A DNA stretch of 64,000 bases from Odiellus spinosus (Eukaryota > Arthropoda > Arachnida > Opiliones > Phalangiidae): contig OY987233.1 of the NCBI GenBank assembly GCA_963920705.1, positions 7,740,001-7,804,000 of the forward strand, read 5' to 3'. A program made the translations under genes and the position numbers. Shown piece after piece: positions 55,101-64,000 of this stretch; position 1 is the stretch's first letter, and the number at the start of each line of letters is the position of its first letter. The notes beneath the pieces are model-generated. The model did no database searches. It was not told the origin of the DNA and saw only the letters and a list, made by a program, of their open reading frames with translations.

Positions 55101-55840
55101 ATAAATTCCCATTTGTAACGTTTTAACTTTTCATTAATTTTTTTTTCTAAATAGATTTAATGTAAAACACTTGATCATTTAAACATACAAAGTTTACATA
55201 AGCAATATCAAGTATATCCTTGAAAAAGGGAAGTCCCCAGGGCTTTGTGGGTGCATTTCTCATCATAAATTATATACATATATCTATGTATACATTCTAC
55301 ATATTAATTTCAACGAGCAGTAACCCTTAATATACATATTATAATAATTGTTATAAGTGTGGGAGCTATTCTCTTTTGGAAACAAATCATAATGCCCATC
55401 ATATATGCTTGGAATTTTAATTAGGCCGACTGAATTAGGTTTATACGTTACTTATATTAAAATATGTTCTGATTATGGTGGGAATTCAACTGCGGGCTAT
55501 CTTTATTAATTGGAAAGAGTGTAAAACCGGACGATATTAGATAAAATAAAAAATCAAATGGTACTTTAAAATGTAAGTTAATTAGTAAAATATTTAGACC
55601 GATAACGTCGAGAGAATCAACTTTTAGTTTTATTTTTTTTCTATTTCACTTTTTATAGATGGGTGTCTTTTTAAACTGGTTTTATTACTCGCTCGGGAAT
55701 ACTTATTTTTGGTATCCCTCTTAAATTCGTTTTTATTTGACCCCGCGACGAAAAAGACCCTACTAATCATTACCTAAAGCGAAGTAAATTTAAAATAATT
55801 AAACATATATAACCGCATATTTTTAAAATTTTGTTCGTAA
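55101..55840. other. No gene recognised
   Basis: AT-rich, no supported exon; short TATA-type dinucleotide runs near 55271-55290. Confidence 0.45.
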
Positions 55841-55844
55841 TTAA

Positions 55845-56325
55845 AGGGAAACTTGGAGCTAAATTGGAACAGCTTTTGAATTTTTTTCGGAATCGTCATG
55901 CTATAAAACGTATTCCATAATTTTTTCGGAATTTTTAGACACTTTTTTGGTGTTTAAATTAATTTCTAAACTTTGGTAAAGTTTGAATAAAAGTAAATAT
56001 AAATTTGGACCAATCATATTATTTCAGCCTTCAACAGCGCTTTAATGTCCTAATATTAAAAGAATAGGCCGGTGTTTGATGGCCAAGGTCTTGGGCTTCA
56101 AACGCTGGCCTGTTTTCTTAATGTTAGAATATTACAAGCACTGTTGAAGGCTGAAATAATATGATTGACCCTAATTTATATTTATTCAAATTTTACTAAA
56201 CTTAATAAATTAATTCAAGTACCAAAAACGTGTATAAAAATGCTGAAAACATTTCCAAATACGTTAGCATGGTGATTCCTTAAATAAATTCAAAATCTGT
56301 ACCATTTTTAGCTCCAAGTTTCCCT
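55845..56325 (+). mobile_element. Family C MITE, complete (C3)
   Basis: TTAA (55841-55844), AGGGAAACTTGGAGCTAAAT ... TTTTTAGCTCCAAGTTTCCC T, TTAA (56326-56329). The long central hairpin pairs ATATTATTTCAGCCTTCAAC with GTTGAAGGCTGAAATAATAT, and AATAGGCCGGTGTTTGATGG with CTTCAAACGCTGGCCTG. Best-preserved copy of the family. Confidence 0.93.
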
Positions 56326-56334
56326 TTAAATTGC

Positions 56335-56480
56335 CTGAAAGGGGCTGGGCTCTGATAAAGTCAGGGAATTTGAAAATGAGGCCAAAATGGTCAGAGAAAT
56401 TAAATATTTTTGGTACGTGTCTAGGAACTGTTTATGATTGGTTGACAAATTTAATTTAGACTGAAAATATTTACCTAAAT
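56335..56480. mobile_element. Family R-like remnant
   Basis: AAAGTCAGGGAATTTGAAAA, TGAGGCCAAAATGGTCAGAG, GGAACTGTTTATGATTGG, matching 13030-13160. Lies directly after C3. Confidence 0.6.
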
Positions 56481-56796
56481 ATTCATATGTTTTATCATAT
56501 TCTGAGTAAACTGATTATCTCAAATAAAAAGTGGGAATCGCCAAGAATAAATTCACGAAAAAAGATTAAAATTTGGCAGATATAACGAAATTTATATCTC
56601 AATTAAATTAATTATTGGGTATATTCGTAGTTCACCAAGGTTAATACAAACCTAGCATATATCTGGAAATATCCAAATATTATGGAAAAAACCAGGGAAC
56701 TGTTAAAAATTTGGCATAAATCCTGGAAATCAGAAAAATGTATGAATTACGTACTTGAAAATACAATTCAAAATTAAAGCCTCAACCAGATAATTA
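56481..56796. other. No gene recognised
   Basis: Contains further decayed CTGGAAA and AGGGAA strings like family R near 56650-56735. Confidence 0.4.
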
Positions 56797-57363
56797 GAGC
56801 TCTGAATCGGATAATGAATAACTTAGGATATCCATCGATAACTAGGCTTTTTTTCAGAAATTTTAATCTCGGATAAATTGGTTGTTAATATAAAAATACA
56901 AATTATATAAACAGACGCGTATCAAATGGATACGAATTATCCGGAGATAAAATTTGAAGCTCGATTAATAAACAAATTACGCGTTTATTAAAACGGATAA
57001 CGCGAAGATAAAAATACGTTTCTCGAAATCCGTGTAGAATGAAATAAAATAATTATATTTTAATCTAAATTGAAAGAAACAGCGACTAAATCACTACATT
57101 CTAGCTTCGAGATCTCAATTTGGGTTAAAATCGGGGAAGAAACTCGAGTTTCAAATGTTTCTTATCAGCGAATGAATAACTCGTATAACTTATCAATTTC
57201 CTATAACAATGAGTACTAGTAAAACGTTTGCCTTACATTCGGATACGTAATTAACTCGAATAAGAAATGAATATGGTTTCGCTAACGTATAATATCTCTG
57301 ATTGACATTCACGATGTTCTTATTCAATTAACAAAAGTTATACGAATCAGTATGATAAATTAT
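56797..57363 (+). mobile_element. Family P-like element, diverged (P3)
   Basis: Begins AGAGCTCTGAATCGGATAAT, resembling the reverse complement of the P1 and P2 right end. Contains ATCTCGGATAAATTGGTTG, AAACGGATAACGCGAAGATA, AATTAACTCGAATAAGAAA, and ends TTATTCAATTAACAAAAGTT ATACGAATC. Assigned by order and motif. Confidence 0.55.
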
Positions 57364-57927
57364 ACACAGTCTATTTTGCAACCATTAGTTAATCCATAAA
57401 CATTTTTTAATAGGTCAAAACACTAAATTCATTAATATTACGTAATTATCTATATAATAATAATGAAATCAGGTTGGTTTGGTTTTTGGTTGGTTTTTAT
57501 ATGAGGCTTGTTTCTTTAATTAGGACACAATCACGAAAAGGGGAGGGGGAAAGAATTCTAATATTTTGTTTTAACAATAATGTCTAGAAATAAAAAGAAT
57601 TTGTTACAAAAGTACATGGAGCGGTTAGACATGCGTGAGAGAGACAGAGAGATTGGAGGGAAGAAATGTATAAATAAAATAATATTCATGGTTCGCGCGT
57701 GCCCCTAGGCCACGACTATATTTTGAACTTAACAGCCGCTAGGAGGCGATCGAGGCAATAGTATAGTGTCGCGATCTTCCACACTCTACTCTCTATATCG
57801 AAACCGCCTTCTTTAAACCATTTTTAGATTCTCCCCATATATAATATCCGAAACTACTATTATTGTACTTTCGTGGTGTTATGTTGTTGTTAATGTTGTG
57901 AGCGGAAATCCATACCCTCTATATCTA
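57364..57927. other. No gene recognised
   Basis: Includes a (TTGGTTTT)-type short repeat near 57471-57500 and a GC-rich patch at 57690-57780. No supported exon. Confidence 0.45.
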
Positions 57928-58614
57928 CGGTCACACTAGCATTTCTTAATCGATTTGAAACGGTAAAATCAAACCTATATTCAAATTAACCCAATAACAA
58001 GTGAATTTTTATCGGTTCCTTATCGTTTAAATAGGCCTAATCCACCAATAAAAGGTTTATAAAACAAATATTAAATTAGAAATAAATTAAAACTTACCCG
58101 AAAAATAGGCTTAGCGGGATTCATTTAGATCCTGATTTCCTCGCGACCAATCGAACGCGATTGTAAGTCTAGTGCAGATCTCGTGTTAACGACAGGCCCT
58201 TGCTCATTGGTCGCCAGACCTAACACGGAGGCAATTCAGGTGTTCTCCACGAATCCCGCTAAGCCTATCTTCCGTGCAAGTTTTAAATTTATTTCTAATT
58301 TAATATTTGTTCTGTAAACTTTTTATTTTTGGATTAGGCCTATTTAAACTATAAGGAAACAATAAAAAAAAACTTGTTATTAGGTTGCATTCTCCCTTTA
58401 AGCGTGACGTGTTCATGCATTATCTTTATAAATTGATATATTGTACCTTCATCTCTCGGTTGTTGAAACCGAATCGATACGAAACTGGTTCCTGAAGCAG
58501 TTTCGAGAAATTGAATGAAATCGATTCGAGAAAAGACGGTTTTCCGTTCACACGACTTTAGAGAATCGTTCTGAAATGATTTAAATCGATTCCAAGGCCT
58601 AGTATGAACGCGGA
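57928..58614 (-). mobile_element. Family D MITE (D2), split by a family B MITE
   Basis: Left part 57928-57985: CTACGGTCACACTAGCATTT, CTTAATCGATTTGAAACGG, ATTCAAA. Right part 58402-58614: GCGTGACGTGTTCATGC, ATCTTTATAAATTGATATAT, CGGTTGTTGAAACCGAATCG, GAAACTGGTTCCTGAAGCAG, AAAAGACGGTTTTCC, TTCCAAGGCCTAGTATGAAC. The insert occupies a TTAA in the GTTTTAAGCGTCACG part of family D; a little of D next to the left junction is lost. Confidence 0.87.
57990..58397 (+). mobile_element. Family B MITE (B5), nested inside D2
   Basis: Flanked by TTAA at 57986-57989 and 58398-58401. CCCAATAACAAGTGAATTTT at the left (first bases of the terminus deleted), AAAACTTACCCGAAAAATAG, GATCCTGATTTCCTC, GACCAATCGAACGCG, then the complementary arm and TATTAGGTTGCATTCTCCCT at the right. 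Confidence 0.9.
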
Positions 58615-59598
58615 TTATGTCGAAGACAAACCTCAGGTTGTTTGATTGTAGCTATTTTCGAGCTAGTGATGGGCTAGTACATTTACCTGGTCCTTTGCTG
58701 ATAGTATTAAGCTACGGGGCTTTGTTTACTTTTATGGAATAAAGGTGATAGACTTTTGATATATATAGAGTGGGCCATTAAAAGACGATTAACAAAATCT
58801 GGCGTTTATAAGCGTCCTCTAACATCAAAAGTAGGAACTAACAAACAACGTGCTCGTTTGCTATGGATAAAGAATAGGCAGACGCGTACGTAGTTTTGTT
58901 AGTTACTATTTTGCCATTGTTTGTCTTTAGAGGATGCTTATGAAAGCACGTTAGGTTTTTTACGCTCGTAATCCTTATACTAGCTTGCTATTGGTAAAAC
59001 CTTTTTGCTGTTGTAACCAACTTGTTTGAGAAAGGTCGATAAAGCCAGTGTCATCTAGCGGCTCGAGCTTTAAGCGCGATCTCGGTGCATGCTCGCTCTT
59101 GTAGTTTTATGTAGGCTGCTCTCGAAGCTGGTGCACCTGTAGAGTTGCCCGAAGAAGGTAAAGAGACGGAGAGAAAAATAAAAAAAAAAATAGATATACG
59201 AGAGAAAAGGGGGGGGGACAAATGTTGTAATAGGAAGGGGGGTGAACGCTTTAGCCTGGGAAAAGATTCTTAGACAAAATCCCAAGACAGTCCCAGGGCT
59301 GCCGAAACCGCCACAGCGGCTTTCTAATGTTATAAACCAGGGGGCGCCACCAATCGAAGGGGGGACGAGCGACCAGTCCCTTCGGGCGTTAATGGGATAA
59401 TGAATTATTGCAAAAAATGGTACATTTATTAGAGCAAGTATGTTTTAAGAAGTTCTCAATTGATTAATAATTATAAAAATTGTATCTTAATTACAAATTT
59501 AAAGTTTTAAATTTGAGCTTCGTTTTATTTTATTTTTTCTAAACTACGAGCGTCATTTTATCAGCTTAAATAGCGCGCCAGTTGAATGAAAGTAACTA
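58615..59598. other. No gene recognised; one family S arm and a hairpin
   Basis: 58675-58742 repeats the right end of family S (TTTACCTGGTCCTTTGCTGA, GTTTACTTTTATGGAAT). 58812-58950 is an imperfect inverted repeat (AAGCGTCCTCTAACA against TTTAGAGGATGCTTAT; ACTAACAAAC against GTTTTGTTAGTTA). An AGGGGGCGCC CTCF-like core is at 59339-59348. The minus-strand frame 59070-59285 has no domain. Confidence 0.5.
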
Positions 59599-60530
59599 AT
59601 GACAGCGCGCGCCGAGTTGATAGCCACCAATGACAGCGCGCGCCGAGTTGATAGCCACCAATGACAGCGCGCGCCGAGTTGATAGCCACCAATGACAGCG
59701 CGCGCCGAGTTGATAGCCACCAATGACAGCGCGCGCCGAGTTGATAGCCACCAATGACAGCGCGCGCCGAGTTGATAGCCACCAATGACAGCGCGCGCCG
59801 AGTTGATAGCCACCAATGACAGCGCGCGCCGAGTTGATAGCCACCAATGACAGCGCGCGCCGAGTTGATAGCCACCAATGACAGCGCGCGCCGAGTTGAT
59901 AGCCACCAATGACAGCGCGCGCCGAGTTGATAGCCACCAATGACAGCGCGCGCCGAGTTGATAGCCACCAATGACAGCGCGCGCCGAGTTGATAGCCACC
60001 AATGACAGCGCGCGCCGAGTTGATAGCCACCAATGACAGCGCGCGCCGAGTTGATAGCCACCAATGACAGCGCGCGCCGAGTTGATAGCCACCAATGACA
60101 GCGCGCGCCGAGTTGATAGCCACCAATGACAGCGCGCGCCGAATTGATAGCCACCAATGACAGCGCGCGCCGAATTGATAGCCACCAATGACAGCGCGCG
60201 CCGAATTGATAGCCACCAATGACAGCGCGCGCCGAATTGATAGCCACCAATGACAGCGCGCGCCGAATTGATAGCCACCAATGACAGCGCGCGATAAATT
60301 GATAGCCACCAATGGCAGCGCGCGTTCGAATGAAAGCATCCAATAAGAGCCCGCTATCGATTGAAAGCAACCAATAAGATCGCGCTATCGATTGAAAGCA
60401 ACCAATAACAGCTCGCGTTCGAATAAAAGCATTACAATAAACATTGTTGTAATGCCAATGACAGCGGGCATTGTATAAAAGTAAACCAATCAAAACGCTA
60501 GCTGAATAAAAAGAAACCAATCACTCTACG
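59599..60530 (+). repeat. 31-bp GC-rich CCAAT-containing minisatellite (about 23 perfect plus 6 decayed copies)
   Basis: Unit ACAGCGCGCGCCGAGTTGAT plus AGCCACCAATG, nearly identical from 59599 to about 60290; the last five or so core copies have GAATTGAT. Decayed copies (GAAAGCAACCAATAACAGCT) extend to about 60530. The minus strand has no stop in any frame through the core, giving long repetitive frames with a 31-residue period (31 is not a multiple of three); these are artefacts of the repeat. Confidence 0.97.
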
Positions 60531-61066
60531 GTCCATAAACGTTAATTTCGAGTAGTTTGGCTCTGGCCCTAAATAAATGCTTCGAAATTATTTGTTAATA
60601 TCGTATAGGCATAATATAATTTATTTTTGTAGAAACTTTCATTTATTCATTTTCTCTTTGATAAAACGCGCGCGATATATTGCCAAAATGTTACGCGAGG
60701 CAAGCACGCCTGAACCCGCGACTTCTCGCGAGCGGGGGATTTTTTTTTTTTTTTCTTAAGTTTATTTTTTATTTATAGGAACGGAATCTTTATTCGCGGA
60801 CATCATTGACCCTCCCAAACCCCCTTTTTCTTCTTCTCCTCTTAGGTAATAAAACGCTTTTAGATTATTTCTAATTTATATAATAAGACAAAAAGAGCCA
60901 GCCACGATTAATGCATTTGCTTCAAAGTTAAGAGAAAGAGAAAACAAGTTGGGATATACAATTAATATTATCTTTTCATGATTGAAAATATTGCGTAATT
61001 TAAAAGTTTCACCATTCACCCCTTGACATTTTGTTGTCAGTTATTATTAAGACAATCAGACCTCGT
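60531..61066. other. No gene recognised
   Basis: Holds a CG-rich patch at about 60666-60736 and T runs near 60741-60757. The frame 60577-60759 has no domain. Confidence 0.45.
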
Positions 61067-61511
61067 TAGAATGCAACCTCTAACAACAAGTGACTTTTTT
61101 ATCGATTCCTTATCGTTTAAATAACCCTAATCCACCAATAAAAAATTACAAACAAATATTAAACTATAAATAAATTTAAAACTTACCCGGAAAATAATCT
61201 TAGCTGAATTAATTTTAGATCCTGAATTTCTTCGCGTTGCTTGGTCATCGACCAATGAGCAAAGGCGAGATCTCCATGAGACTTCCAATAACATCAATAT
61301 AAAACTTTCTCGGAAAGTAGGCTTAGCTGTTCATGTAGATCCTGCATTTTCCATATAAGGATCTTCGACCATAAGTCCTTATACGGGGTCTTCATGATCT
61401 CCATGAATCCAGCTAAGCATATTTTCTATTTAATGTGTTTAAGTTTTCTTATTGGTGGTTAGGCCTATTTAAATGATAAGGAATTAACTGTTGTTACGTT
61501 GCATTCTCCCT
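61067..61511 (+). mobile_element. Family B MITE, rearranged (B6)
   Basis: Left TTAGAATGCAACCTCTAACA, TTTAAAACTTACCCGGAAAA, GATCCTGAATTTCTTCGCG, GGTCATCGACCAATGAGC; then a second left-arm-like segment (AAAACTTTCTCGGAAAGTAG GCTTAGCTG) and the right arm ending TTACGTTGCATTCTCCCT, TTAA (61512-61515). It seems to be a chimera of two family B copies. Confidence 0.82.
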
Positions 61512-61515
61512 TTAA

Positions 61516-61612
61516 AGGGAAACTCACAACTAATTTTTTCACATTGATTATTAGAAACGTTTTAGGTATTTAAATTAATTTCTAGAGTTTGATTAAGTTT
61601 GAATATAAGTGA
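61516..61612 (+). mobile_element. Family C MITE left end (C4), sharing TTAA with B6
   Basis: AGGGAAACTCACAACTAATT, ATTAGAAACGTTTTAGGTAT, TTAAATTAATTTCTAGAGTT, TAAGTTTGAATATAAGT. Starts at the same TTAA that ends B6; the remainder of the family is absent. Confidence 0.78.
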
Positions 61613-62443
61613 TATTGATATTTTATAGATAATTCAAACATCTTGTTTGCAAATTAACAGAATTGACGAATTCGAAATTTGCGTACTCGTAAACTAACTG
61701 GCTACAGCCATTGGTGTACAAATATAATGACGAAATTCGCGATAGATGGCGCGCCTGCGCCTCACTATCTCTCGCTCTCTTACCTATCCACGTATTACAC
61801 CCGTTGATATGAGAAACGCGTCGAGTCTCGAAGCCCGAAGGGAGGGGCTACCGTCTAGTTTGTCTCTCTAGTCATAGCTTAGCCAATCAGAATAGGATCG
61901 GAATGGGAACTACGGTAGCGACATCTCTGAACAGATGGGCGCGTAAAGAGTGTACCCCAATGGCGCGCTGTCCCTGCAAGTTCCTCTTCAATTTTTTAAT
62001 TCGTCAATATATTCATGTAAATAAACATCAAAATTCCAAGTGTAATTTCTATGATCTCTAAAAATTCACAAGGTCTTCTTACTTCGCAATATAAAAGTTT
62101 CATTTCAATTTAGTATGCCTATAGTTGAAGCTAAAATTTTATGCGATATTTCGACGCTCTTTGACATTTTTTTTACACGAATTATTACATGTAACATCGT
62201 TCTTGAGGTAAAAATATGATAAAATGCTCGATTCTCTAGATTAATACCATGGTTAATAAATTATAACCATGTTTTAAGTGCTAATATTAATCCATAAAAA
62301 AATAATATTATGAAATCTGTTTTATTATTTTTTTCCACTCTCATCCCCAAGTTAACCTCGACATTGTGAGGTTTAATTAAAGGGCACTTCTCATTTACAA
62401 AGGAATCCATTTTATTATTTTTCTGTTGGATTATTTAGCTACG
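61613..62443. other. No gene recognised; GC-rich CCAAT-containing patch
   Basis: 61735-61985 is GC-rich with CpGs, GATGGCGCGCC, GCCAATCAGAA (CCAAT box context) and ATGGGCGCG. It could be a promoter of a gene off-window, but there is no exon to support that. The rest is AT-rich. Confidence 0.4.
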
Positions 62444-62944
62444 GTCACACTAGCATTTCTTAATCGATTTGAAACGGTATAATCGATCCGATATTCAAAT
62501 CGCAAGGAATCGTTTTGAGCGGCACATGTTCACACACGATCTTTATAAATCGGTTTATCGTAGCTTCATCTATCGGTTGTTGAAACCGAATCTGTACGAA
62601 ACTGGTTCCCGAAGCAGTTTCGAGAAATATCGATTCGAGAAAAGACTATTTCCTTTTCACACGACTCTAGCGAAACGTTTTGAAACGGTTTAAATCGATT
62701 GCAAGGCCTAGTCGTGTGAACGGGAAACCGTCTTTTATCGAATTGATTTGGTTCTATTTCTTGAAACTGCTTCGGGAACCAATTTCATTCCGATTCGGTT
62801 TCAACGACCGATAAATGAAGTTACGATGAATCGGTTTATAAAGGTAATGCGTGAACACGTGACGCTTAAATCGATTCCTGACGATTCGAATATCGGTTTG
62901 ATATTATCGTTTCAAATCGATTTAGAAATGCCAGTGTGACCGTA
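62444..62944. mobile_element. Family D inverted dimer (D3)
   Basis: Ends CTACGGTCACACTAGCATTT and AATGCCAGTGTGACCGTAG. Two family D units meet tail to tail near 62706 (GCAAGGCCTAGTCGTGTGAA), giving a near-palindrome of about 500 bp. Contains GTTGAAACCGAATCTG and its complement CGATTCGGTTTCAAC. Confidence 0.9.
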
Positions 62945-62984
62945 GCTATAGTCTTGCTGTCGGAAAAGCTATGTGTCTATTTAA

Positions 62985-63442
62985 AGTGAGTCGGTAACTC
63001 CAAATGTAAATTGAGTAGCATTTTCGGAAAGATCGTTAAAAAAGATTCAATAAATATATTCATAGAACAAAATTACCCCAACAGAAAAAATGCATATTTT
63101 ATAATCGCCATTTTCGACATTTTTAAAATAAAAATTCCCCGCAATAATACGTCATCACTATGATCATATGATTTCGCTAATTATAGAGCTTCCTACAGTT
63201 GATTCTCATCGCGTTCTGGCACCAGTTATAAGGTCGCTTTCACGCGGTCTTTTTTCGTAAAAGTACTTAATCCGGAACAGTCGACTACCTTTCGTACGAA
63301 AATTATCGTTAATTACGTTTTAGAAATAAACTACGTCATATATCGGGAAACCAAATTAACAATATATTTTATATAGTTTCTTTCTAACTCGTCATTTTAA
63401 TAGTATGATAAAACTAAAATATAAAATGATGACAACCTGACT
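62985..63442 (+). mobile_element. Family A MITE, full length (A11)
   Basis: TTAA (62981-62984), AGTGAGTCGGTAACTCC ... GATGACAACCTGACT, TTAA (63443-63446). Contains every family A block in order, so it is the reference copy: CGGAAAGATCGTTAAAAAAG, ATAATCGCCATTTTCGACAT, AATACGTCATCACTATGATC, GCGTTCTGGCACCAGTTATA, TTTTCGTAAAAGTACTTAAT, GAAATAAACTACGTCATATA. Confidence 0.93.
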
Positions 63443-63446
63443 TTAA

Positions 63447-63810
63447 ATAAGTTGAGTCATTTCACGTAAACGTGTTATTGATTATTCAGATTGATTAAGT
63501 TTTCCTTTTTTTTTATTATCGTTTATTGACCAGCTATTAAAAATAAAACTATCCGTCGAACAAAAGCTTATTATTTAAATTCTTAAAACTAATTTCCGGT
63601 CGTCGTGTGTTCAAAATCCCTTTAATTTCTAATCCCCCCTCGTGTTTTTATCACTCGGTCCTAATTCGTGCTTATTATATCGGTGAGATAAACTAGTATT
63701 TATAATTCGCGAGCGAGCATTAAGCCCCTATTAATAAATATTAAAATGTCTGTCGTGGGAATTTAACACGGTTTTTTGTTCGACTAAATTGAAATGAGGT
63801 CTTATAGTTC
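63447..63810. other. No gene recognised
   Basis: AT-rich; nothing supported. Confidence 0.45.
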
Positions 63811-63814
63811 TTAA

Positions 63815-64000
63815 AGTGAGAATGCAACCTAATAACAAGTGATTTTTTTTATCGATTCCTTATCGTTTAAATAGGCCTAATCCACCGATTAAAAGTTTAC
63901 AAAACAAATATTAAACTAGAAATTAATTTGAAACTTACCTGGAAAATAGGCTTAGCTGGATTCATGGAGATATCCTGACTTGCCTCCGTGTAAGGTCTAC
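63815..64000 (+). mobile_element. Family B MITE left half (B7), cut by the window edge
   Basis: TTAA (63811-63814), AGTGAGAATGCAACCTAATA, ATTCCTTATCGTTTAAATAG, GCCTAATCCACCG, AAACTTACCTGGAAAATAGG, CTTAGCTGGATTCATGGAGA. This copy shows the intact family B left terminus. Confidence 0.92.

Noticed and set aside
59553-60520. Long minus-strand frames (242-319 residues) with a repeating ARAVIGGYQ-type peptide
   Set aside because: The 31-bp repeat has no stop on that strand in any frame, so all three minus frames stay open together. That is a property of the repeat, not evidence of a protein.
62469-62939. Frames of 74 and 63 codons
   Set aside because: Fall in the two arms of the family D inverted dimer; not conserved as frames in D1 or D2.

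Overview
The window is nuclear DNA from an invertebrate bilaterian animal. It is AT-rich and intron-rich, and most of it is tandem arrays and small inverted-repeat transposons. The only gene I can reconstruct in full is a Notch ligand of the Delta type on the + strand: ten coding exons between 19069 and 39551, all with GT/AG introns and consistent phases, 891 codons plus stop. The product has a signal peptide, an N-terminal MNNL/C2 region, a DSL domain, nine EGF repeats, one membrane segment and a cytoplasmic tail ending in ATEV, a PDZ-ligand tail also seen on vertebrate Delta-like 1. Nine EGF repeats is the number in fly Delta. The sequence does not fix the phylum; a lophotrochozoan or another slowly evolving invertebrate is a guess.

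Layout. 1-1633 is a homogeneous 31-bp satellite that runs off the left edge. 1634-18480 has no gene I can support. It holds several minisatellites, an inverted pair of related arrays (6327-6930 and 8515-9287), and many short dispersed elements. 18480-19068 is the likely promoter and 5' leader of Delta, with a 31-codon upstream ORF. 19069-39551 is Delta; its introns carry further arrays, dispersed elements and candidate regulatory sites. 39552 to about 40680 is 3'UTR and AT-rich flank. 40680-64000 is again gene-poor. It contains a tandem duplication whose two copies each carry an exon-like block bounded by AG and GT, a possible tRNA-derived SINE, a PIF/Harbinger-like element with a relic MADF-domain exon, several large arrays and many MITEs.

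Mobile DNA. I define the families from copies inside this window. A, B and C are each flanked by TTAA and share a terminal start close to AG(G/T)GA, so they look like related TTAA-targeting MITEs. D has CTACGGTCACAC ends. P has AGAGCTC ends. S is a hairpin element with ends like CCATAAAAAGTAAAC. R is hAT-like with CAGGGTTGCCACAG ends. B and D are each found inserted in the other, a PIF-like element sits inside P, and R sits inside C, so a relative insertion history can be read directly.

Most open frames in the window are by-products of tandem arrays or chance. Everything outside Delta and the MADF relic should be treated as non-coding unless transcripts show otherwise.
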